DNA of 37,064 bases from a virus. The notes under the pieces were generated by a model. It did not search any database. It had not been told where the DNA came from and saw nothing but the letters and a program-made list of their open reading frames with translations. Both the position numbers and the translations under genes were made by a program. The stretch is from positions 1 through 37,064 of IMG/VR virus record IMGVR_UViG_3300030116_000146, one strand, 5' to 3'. Positions 32,995 to 37,064 of this stretch are shown one piece after another. Within the stretch, counting starts at the first letter, position 1. Each line of letters starts with the position of its first letter.

Positions 32995-33055
32995 GTTGTA
33001 ATTATTGATAAACAACAACTAATTAATTTATAAACAAAAAAAAATTAATTACAAC
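32995..33055. other. Long-range hairpin in the 128-base gap
   Basis: GTTGTAATTA (32995-33004) and TAATTACAAC (33046-33055) are perfect 10-bp complements around a 41-base loop. A G6 run (32990-32995) and a pyrimidine stretch CTTCCCTTCC followed by T6 (33071-33086) flank it. It could be a weak terminator, an mRNA structure, or an operator; no promoter box was seen for the gene at 33106. Confidence 0.4.
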
Positions 33056-33105
33056 ATACAAGGTTTATAACTTCCCTTCCTTTTTTATTAACTTAAATTA
33101 TTTAT

Positions 33106-33285
33106 ATGAAAACTTATATACCCTTAAATACAATCAACTCAGACTTTGACAAGGCAACTCTAAGAGATAAACTTGACAAGGCTACTGAGGACAAAAAAAG
33201 ATTGCAAAAATATAATTTGAATTTAAAATTAGATATTATAAAATTACGAGAAACAATAAATAATATTAAAAAAACTAACAAATAA
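33106..33285 (+). CDS. Small coiled-coil protein, 59 aa
   Basis: ATG 33106 to TAA 33283-33285 encodes 59 residues starting MKTYIPLNTINSDFDKATL and continuing as a Lys/Leu/Asp/Glu coiled coil (KLDKATEDKKRLQKYNLNLK). The leader TTAACTTAAATTATTTAT resembles other early leaders. No family is recognised. It ends immediately before a promoter (33286), so it stands alone between two regulatory regions. Confidence 0.5.
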   Translation: MKTYIPLNTINSDFDKATLRDKLDKATEDKKRLQKYNLNLKLDIIKLRETINNIKKTNK

Positions 33286-33317
33286 TTTGGTATATTCAAA
33301 TATTATTCGTATCTTTA
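33286..33317 (+). promoter_or_regulatory. Promoter upstream of the attenuator-like hairpin
   Basis: TTTG (33286-33289), exactly 20 bases, then TATCTTTA (33310-33317, last base differs from TAnnTTTG). The expected start near 33323 is only 12 bases before the hairpin at 33335 and 100 bases before the M20 peptidase start codon. Confidence 0.6.
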
Positions 33318-33334
33318 CAGTGATTATTATGTTT

Positions 33335-33398
33335 GACAAGGGGGTGACTTTCCTTCCATACTTCATGTTGATTATTATACACCCTCTTGTCTTTTTTT
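33335..33398 (+). ncRNA. Attenuator-like terminator hairpin in the peptidase leader
   Basis: GACAAGGGGGTG (33335-33346) pairs with CACCCTCTTGTC (33380-33391) over 12 bp with one G-U pair, followed by seven T residues (33392-33398). The 33-base loop is pyrimidine-rich, and TGATTATTAT occurs both before the stem (33321-33330) and in the loop (33369-33378). Since it lies after a promoter and before the gene's start codon, it would either attenuate the peptidase mRNA or end a short RNA of about 75 nt. Confidence 0.6.
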
Positions 33399-33422
33399 AC
33401 CTAACTAACTAAAACTATTTAT

Positions 33423-34463
33423 ATGACTAGAAAACAACACCTTATTGACATTTTATCAATCCAAACCACAAGTGGTAACGAGTTTGACATGATTGCTTAC
33501 ATACACGACTTTTGCAGTGCCTTACCCAACGTCAAGTCACGCATCAAAGACAACAATGTTTATGTAACCAAAGGCAAGTCAACCTCTTATCCATGCATGG
33601 TATCTCACACAGATACTGTACATTCAATACACAAACACTTTTCAGTACACGAAGTCAACGACCAAATCTTTGCATACAGTACAGACGATATGCAACAGGT
33701 AGGCGTAGGTGGTGACGACAAGGTAGGTATATGGCTTTGCTTACAAATGCTTATGTCTGTTGACGTTATCAAGTGTGCTTTCTTTCACTCAGAAGAGATA
33801 GGCTGTGTAGGCAGCAGGGCTGCTGACATGTCTTTCTTCAATGATGTTTCGTATTGCTTACAGGGCGACAGAAGAGGCAACAAAGACTTTGTACACTCAA
33901 TCAGTGGTCAGCTATACTCAGATGACTTTGCCAAAGCTGTTGCACCTATCATCAAGCAGTATGGCTATCAAGAAGCTACAGGTGCAATCACAGATGTCGG
34001 ACAACTTGCAGAGAATGGTATCGGTGTATCAGTTGCCAACATGTCTTGTGGCTACTACAACCCACACTCTGACTCAGAGGTTGTTGTGTATCCTGACGCA
34101 GACAACTGCCTTGACATGTGCATACACATCTTTACAGCACTAGGTAACAAAAAGTTTCCACACGAGTACGCTACACAGAGATATGATTTCAGCAACTATG
34201 ATTTTGACTGGGACTATGAAGATGACATCAACTATACATCAGAGATAGTTGTAGATGAAGACAACCAACTTATGTGTTACTATTGTAACAACAAGCAGTT
34301 ACAAGACAGTGAGTTCGGTCAAGAGTTTATGTATTGTGACAAGTGTGACAGCGACCTGCATTTTTACGAAGAAGAGGTTGGAGAGATGTTAGAATATAAC
34401 GACTCTTTTCGTAACTTTGAAGTGGTAAATAAATTTTTAACTAAAGAAAACGAAGATGCCTAA
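33423..34463 (+). CDS. M20-type metallopeptidase with C-terminal zinc ribbon, 346 aa
   Basis: The metal-binding set of M20 peptidases is visible in order: SHTDTVH (His62, Asp64), GVGGDDKVG (Asp98/Asp99), SEEIG (Glu124 general base, Glu125 ligand), the GDRRG Asp149 and NPHSDSE (His215). These enzymes remove amino acids or cleave small peptides or amides, using one or two zinc ions. The dimerisation domain of longer members appears absent, which shortens it. Residues about 285-308 add a zinc ribbon (CYYC, then CDKC). Base composition seems less AT-rich than its neighbours, suggesting separate acquisition. Its leader carries CTAACTAAAACTA six bases before the ATG, and it has its own promoter plus attenuator-like hairpin. 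Phage role unknown. Confidence 0.75.
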   Translation: MTRKQHLIDILSIQTTSGNEFDMIAYIHDFCSALPNVKSRIKDNNVYVTKGKSTSYPCMVSHTDTVHSIHKHFSVHEVNDQIFAYSTDDMQQVGVGGDDKVGIWLCLQMLMSVDVIKCAFFHSEEIGCVGSRAADMSFFNDVSYCLQGDRRGNKDFVHSISGQLYSDDFAKAVAPIIKQYGYQEATGAITDVGQLAENGIGVSVANMSCGYYNPHSDSEVVVYPDADNCLDMCIHIFTALGNKKFPHEYATQRYDFSNYDFDWDYEDDINYTSEIVVDEDNQLMCYYCNNKQLQDSEFGQEFMYCDKCDSDLHFYEEEVGEMLEYNDSFRNFEVVNKFLTKENEDA

Positions 34464-35106
34464 AAGATATACAGACACAGATAAATGGAAGAAAAGTTTT
34501 ATAAAAGGATTACCAGCTAAGTATAAACTATTGTGGTTATATATACTTGATGATTGTTGTCATGCAGGTATATGGGAGACTGATTTTGAGGTAGCGTCTA
34601 TTAGAATTGGTAGCAAGGTGACTGAGAAAGAAGCCATAAAATACTATCAAAAACAAATTAAAATATTTGATGATGGTAACAAATGGTTTATACCAAAGTT
34701 TATTGACTTTCAATATGGTCAGCTAAATGCCAATTCTAAACCTCATCAATCAGTTATAAAAAGAATAGACAAGTATGACGTGTACAATATAGAAGGCATA
34801 AGCCCTATAGATGTTGCAGGTTTTGAAGGAGAGATTGCTAAACCAATCATAAATAAATTTAAAAAACCAACAGTAGAACAAATAGAGGATTATTGTAATG
34901 AAAGAAGTAATACTGTCAATGCGAATAAGTTTTATGACTTTTACGAAAGTAAGGGCTGGGTAGTAGGCAAGTCTAAGATGAAAGACTGGAAAGCAGCAGT
35001 AAGAAACTGGGAAGGTAGTTCTTTTAAATCTAATAATACAACGAGCAAAGTAGAATCACAATTAACATCTTGGAAGAAAGCAAGAGATATAATACAAAAC
35101 CAGTAA
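34456..35106 (+). CDS. Replisome organiser-like replication protein, 216 aa
   Basis: The N-terminal half has winged-helix-like features (WKKSFIKGLPAKYKLLWLYILDDC, RIGSKVTEKEAIKYY). The C-terminal part contains EQIEDYCNERSNTVNANKFYDFYESKGW and KMKDWKAAVRNWEG, a segment common in DnaD/DnaT-like and O-like phage replication initiators. These proteins bind the phage origin and recruit the host helicase, which is consistent with the lack of a phage polymerase. It overlaps the peptidase gene by eight bases and shares one base with the next start (TAATG). Confidence 0.65.
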   Translation: MPKRYTDTDKWKKSFIKGLPAKYKLLWLYILDDCCHAGIWETDFEVASIRIGSKVTEKEAIKYYQKQIKIFDDGNKWFIPKFIDFQYGQLNANSKPHQSVIKRIDKYDVYNIEGISPIDVAGFEGEIAKPIINKFKKPTVEQIEDYCNERSNTVNANKFYDFYESKGWVVGKSKMKDWKAAVRNWEGSSFKSNNTTSKVESQLTSWKKARDIIQNQ

Positions 35107-35471
35107 TGAAAGTAATTAAAGAACAAGACAAAAAAGATTTGACCTTACAATGTGTAGACTTAGTAAGTAAGACTTTTGTAGAGTTAGGTCAGAGCAAAAC
35201 AGAGCAAGACATTGTAATACTTGCACAGTCGCTTTCTGACGACTTAAAAAGAGACTTCTATAAGTTTACCTTAGATGATGTAAGAAATGCCTTTAGGCAT
35301 GGCGTAAGACACACTGAGCTGTTTGTTTTAAATGTTAAGACATATTACAACTGGTTAAAAGCTTGGAAGAGAATATTAAATGAAGCACACTATGAGGTGC
35401 ATACTATGGGCAGAGACCCCAAAGAAGTCAAGCACTACAGAGAACCACCAAAATTATTACAATGTTCTTAA
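35106..35471 (+). CDS. Hypothetical protein following the replication initiator, 121 aa
   Basis: ATG 35106 overlaps the previous stop (TAATG) and is preferred over an upstream TTG-type start at 35070. The helical 121-residue product has SLSDDLKRDFYKFTLDDVRNA, FRHGVRHTELFVLNVKTYYNW and LKAWKRILNEAH, a pattern I recall from uncharacterised Bacteroidota phage proteins next to replication genes. It may assist helicase loading, by position only. Its stop overlaps the next start codon, again as TAATG. Confidence 0.6.
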   Translation: MKVIKEQDKKDLTLQCVDLVSKTFVELGQSKTEQDIVILAQSLSDDLKRDFYKFTLDDVRNAFRHGVRHTELFVLNVKTYYNWLKAWKRILNEAHYEVHTMGRDPKEVKHYREPPKLLQCS

Positions 35472-35593
35472 TGTTTGTTTTTTTATTAGGTGTAGGGTTT
35501 TTATGTATCATAGGATTGTGTTTCTTAGAGGCTATAATTAAAGAAACAACTAAAGAATTAACTAAAAAAAATAAAGATGACAAATCACAATAA
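35471..35593 (+). CDS. Tiny membrane protein, 40 aa
   Basis: ATG 35471 overlaps the preceding TAA, and the frame ends at TAA 35591-35593 inside the next gene. The 40 residues begin directly with a hydrophobic helix (MFVFLLGVGFLCIIGLCFLE) and end in a Lys/Thr-rich cytoplasmic tail. No family is recognised. The tight coupling on both sides supports expression. Confidence 0.5.
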   Translation: MFVFLLGVGFLCIIGLCFLEAIIKETTKELTKKNKDDKSQ

Positions 35594-35846
35594 ATATTAC
35601 TACCAGTTTGACAGAAATATGCCAGTAGATACAGAGAATGATATACCTAATTATTACAAGGGTAAGTATCATGGGTACGAAGCTAGAAAGGTTATAGAGG
35701 ACTTTGAGCTAACTTATAATTTAGGCACTGCTGTCACATATTTATTACGTTGTCAGCGTAAACATGACACTGCTGAAGAGTGTATAACAAAGGCTATAGC
35801 ACATCTGAAGTTTGAACTTGAAAGACTTAAGCTAGATGAATCCTAA
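35577..35846 (+). CDS. DUF3310-like protein, 89 aa
   Basis: The sequence YYKGKYHGYEARKVIEDFEL, then YNLGTAVTYLLRCQRKH and CITKAIAHLKFELERL, matches the DUF3310 (SaV-like) pattern of a Y-x-G start, a V-I-E-D-F helix, L-G-x-A-V-x-Y-x-x-R and K-A-I-x-x-L. Members are small helical phage proteins, sometimes annotated as nucleotide kinase-like, and usually belong to early operons. It overlaps the tiny membrane gene at its start and the next gene by 11 bases. Confidence 0.7.
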   Translation: MTNHNKYYYQFDRNMPVDTENDIPNYYKGKYHGYEARKVIEDFELTYNLGTAVTYLLRCQRKHDTAEECITKAIAHLKFELERLKLDES

Positions 35847-36078
35847 ACCTATCTATAGGGTTATGATAGCCTTTAGATATAAAAAGAAAGGCTCTGTTAG
35901 TTATTATCGTAATGGTAATATAGATACATTTTGCACAACAAATGTATTAGAACAGATAAAGAATGATGAAGTGATTAGAAGTAAGATTATTAGAAAAGTA
36001 AAAACCAAACATAAAGACCTTGATATTGTTTTTGATGAGATAAAAATAGAAGGTCAATATGGTAATACAATTTATTAA
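35836..36078 (+). CDS. Hypothetical basic early protein, 80 aa
   Basis: An 80-residue basic protein with a beta-type start IYRVMIAFRYKKKGSVSYY, a central TFCTTNVLEQIKNDEVIRSKI helix and a strand HKDLDIVFDEIKIEG. The first strand pattern is reminiscent of small ferredoxin-like folds. No family is recognised. Coupled by overlap to the DUF3310-like gene. Confidence 0.55.
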   Translation: MNPKPIYRVMIAFRYKKKGSVSYYRNGNIDTFCTTNVLEQIKNDEVIRSKIIRKVKTKHKDLDIVFDEIKIEGQYGNTIY

Positions 36079-36082
36079 CATT

Positions 36083-36331
36083 ATGATTATAGAAACTTTT
36101 GTAGCAATAGTTCTTGTTTTATACTCTGTTTATTTAAATTTGAGAATAAAAGATTTAGAAGATGATTGTGACTCTACTCATGATATTTTGTTTCATGAAA
36201 TAAATGAATTTATGGATTTTAACAGAGATGTCACGAAGAGGTTAGAAGCATTAGAAAAAAAGAAAGTTGCGAAACCAAGAAGAAGAAGTACAAAAACTCG
36301 TAGTAAAGTATCTACAGATAAAGTATCCTAA
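36083..36331 (+). CDS. Membrane-anchored coiled-coil protein, 82 aa
   Basis: The preferred start is ATG 36083, four bases after the previous stop; ATG 36059 would overlap that gene and add eight residues. The product has an N-terminal hydrophobic helix (residues 2-20, IIETFVAIVLVLYSVYLNL), a coiled coil, and a basic tail (KKKVAKPRRRSTKTRSK). It overlaps the nuclease gene by 65 bases. Topology suggests an inner-membrane anchor with a DNA- or RNA-binding tail, which is inference. Confidence 0.55.
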   Translation: MIIETFVAIVLVLYSVYLNLRIKDLEDDCDSTHDILFHEINEFMDFNRDVTKRLEALEKKKVAKPRRRSTKTRSKVSTDKVS

Positions 36332-36641
36332 AGCACGTTACTGTGCTAGTTTAGGTGGCATTAGAACGTCTTACAAACAAGCAGTGAAGGCTAAGGCTAC
36401 TGGCTATGTAAAAGGCTTTCCTGACCTACAGATTTGTATGCCTGTTGATAGGGGGGGGGTGGATAACAAGGGTTATCATGGCCTGTTCCTTGAGATAAAA
36501 AAAGATAAGAGGTCATATGCAACAAAAGAACAAAAAGGTTGGATAGAGTATTTGAATAGTGTAGGTTACTACGCTGCAGTTACTAAGGGTTTTGATGAAA
36601 CAGTACAAGTAATAAAAGATTATTTTAACGGTAAACTATGA
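36267..36641 (+). CDS. VRR-NUC domain nuclease, 124 aa
   Basis: This is a stand-alone VRR-NUC protein of normal phage length. The active-site pattern is GFPDL (Asp53) and FLEIKKD (Glu76, Lys78), with the conserved Gln89 and a typical N-terminal EEEVQKLVVKYLQIKYP helix. Such enzymes cut branched DNA and may serve in recombination or packaging. It probably begins at TTG 36267, as the conserved helix starts there. A run of nine G (36451-36459) lies between Asp53 and Glu76. It overlaps the next gene by four bases (ATGA). Confidence 0.8.
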   Translation: MRNQEEEVQKLVVKYLQIKYPKARYCASLGGIRTSYKQAVKAKATGYVKGFPDLQICMPVDRGGVDNKGYHGLFLEIKKDKRSYATKEQKGWIEYLNSVGYYAAVTKGFDETVQVIKDYFNGKL

Positions 36642-36838
36642 GTGTAAATGTTTATGAAAGAAAGGATAGACGAGGTGGTGGCTATTCTAAAAGAAAATTT
36701 ACTTTTGAGGAAGCTCAGAAGATAAGGATAGAATATGAGCAAGGCTTGTATACACAAGAGCAAATTGCAAAACGATATGGTGTTGACCAAACTATCATCA
36801 ACAAAATTATCAAATACAAAACTTATATTAAAGACTAA
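36638..36838 (+). CDS. Small HTH DNA-binding protein, 66 aa
   Basis: Residues about 20-62 form a helix-turn-helix of the resolvase/transposase type: FTFEEAQKIRIEYEQGLYTQ, then EQIAKRYGVDQTIINKIIKYKTY, where GVDQTIINKIIK is the recognition helix. The N-terminus is basic (RKDRRGGGYSKRK). It may be a regulator and is a candidate binder of the late promoter motif or the adjacent terminal repeats. It is the last gene before the repeat region; its ATG overlaps the nuclease stop. Confidence 0.65.
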   Translation: MSVNVYERKDRRGGGYSKRKFTFEEAQKIRIEYEQGLYTQEQIAKRYGVDQTIINKIIKYKTYIKD

Positions 36839-36978
36839 CTGAGTCTGCTGAGTCTGCTATAAGGGCTATAAGGCCTGTTGAAACTGCTAGGGTCGTTATA
36901 AGAAATTTTTTTAAAAAACAATTTTTATATTTTGCGAAATCTCCCTGAAACTGCTGGGCCTGTCATAAGGCTATAAGG
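36839..36978. repeat. GC-rich degenerate repeats at the right end
   Basis: Directly after the last stop, CTGAGTCTG and CTGCTATAAGG-type units recur. CTATAAGG occurs twice near 36857-36873. CTGTTGAAACTGCTAGGG (36875-36892) and CTGAAACTGCTGGG (36945 onward, also at position 2 onward) are variants of one motif. It is comparatively GC-rich in an AT-rich genome. It could be a packaging or replication site, or a past att-like site. Confidence 0.5.
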
Positions 36979-37064
36979 TAGTTTTTACTTAGTGTTTTTT
37001 TTACACTAACCTTATCGTATTTTTTACACTAAGTGTTTTTATAGTGTATTTTTTACACTAACCT
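36944..37064. repeat. Right copy of terminal direct repeat
   Basis: Matches positions 1-121 with about seven substitutions and a one-base deletion. It contains the same TTAGTGT-T8-ACACTAA hairpin and ACACTAA iterons, with more AGTGT units than the left copy. The window ends inside this array, so the true genome end or circular joint is not resolved. Confidence 0.75.

Noticed and set aside
33119-33130. Second copy of TACCCTTAAATA as an operator
   Set aside because: It lies inside the coding sequence of the 59-aa gene, and one 12-base match may be chance.
1-37064. tRNA genes, integrase, CRISPR arrays, insertion sequences
   Set aside because: None was seen on reading the sequence and gene products; a tRNA scan would be needed to exclude tRNAs formally.

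Overview
The window looks like an essentially complete genome (about 37 kb) of a tailed double-stranded DNA phage, most likely a siphovirus infecting a marine member of the Bacteroidota (Flavobacteriia). The evidence is strong AT bias, every convincing gene on the + strand with tight or overlapping spacing, Bacteroidota-type promoters (TTTG about 20 bp upstream of TAnnTTTG), A-rich leaders in place of Shine-Dalgarno sites, and a structural set typical of flavophages. A 121-base direct but imperfect repeat links the two ends (1-121 and 36944-37064), which suggests a circular or terminally redundant map. No integrase, DNA polymerase, tRNA or CRISPR array was found.

Layout. (1) 1-357: repeat-rich, origin-like DNA and an early-type promoter. 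(2) 358-1846: three early genes of unknown function ending in an intrinsic terminator near 2000, then about 620 bp without genes (1847-2468). (3) 2469-9694: late block A, with a small virion protein, a 1264-residue lectin-type fibre, a cysteine-rich protein, and the small and large terminase subunits. (4) 9772-22749: late block B, the tail block, with a probable frameshifted tail-assembly chaperone, tail-end proteins, tail-tip proteins, fibre, tape measure, two small Cys proteins and an HTH protein. (5) 22808-29719: late block C, with ClpP-type head protease/scaffold, major capsid protein, tail tube, portal, connector, decoration-like proteins and a lysis cassette, closed by a strong terminator at 29797-29833. 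(6) 29864-36838: early block, with metallophosphoesterase, zinc-ribbon protein, possible annealing protein, Xre-like regulator, mini-SSB, M20-type metallopeptidase, replisome-organiser-like protein, DUF3310-like protein, VRR-NUC nuclease and an HTH protein.

Regulation. Each of the three late blocks starts just downstream of the same composite element: CCAAAAA(C/T)TTC, exactly 23 bp, then a TAnnTTTG-like -7 box. Each site carries a second AAAAACTT half-site. Early promoters instead have the host-like TTTG -33 element. This suggests an early-to-late switch in which a phage protein replaces recognition of the -33 element. Several early genes share a CTAACTAA leader. A short putative terminated transcript at 29760-29833 is perfectly complementary to two of these leaders (15 and 13 nt). 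The M20 peptidase gene is preceded by its own promoter and then a 12-bp terminator hairpin, a layout expected for an attenuator or small RNA.

Virion. At least four proteins carry LamG/ConA-like or CBM-like jelly-roll modules, two of them apparently grafted onto conserved tail proteins (at 11124 and 14208). This implies a tail heavily decorated for glycan binding. All family names below come from reading motifs and gene order by eye; no database search was run.
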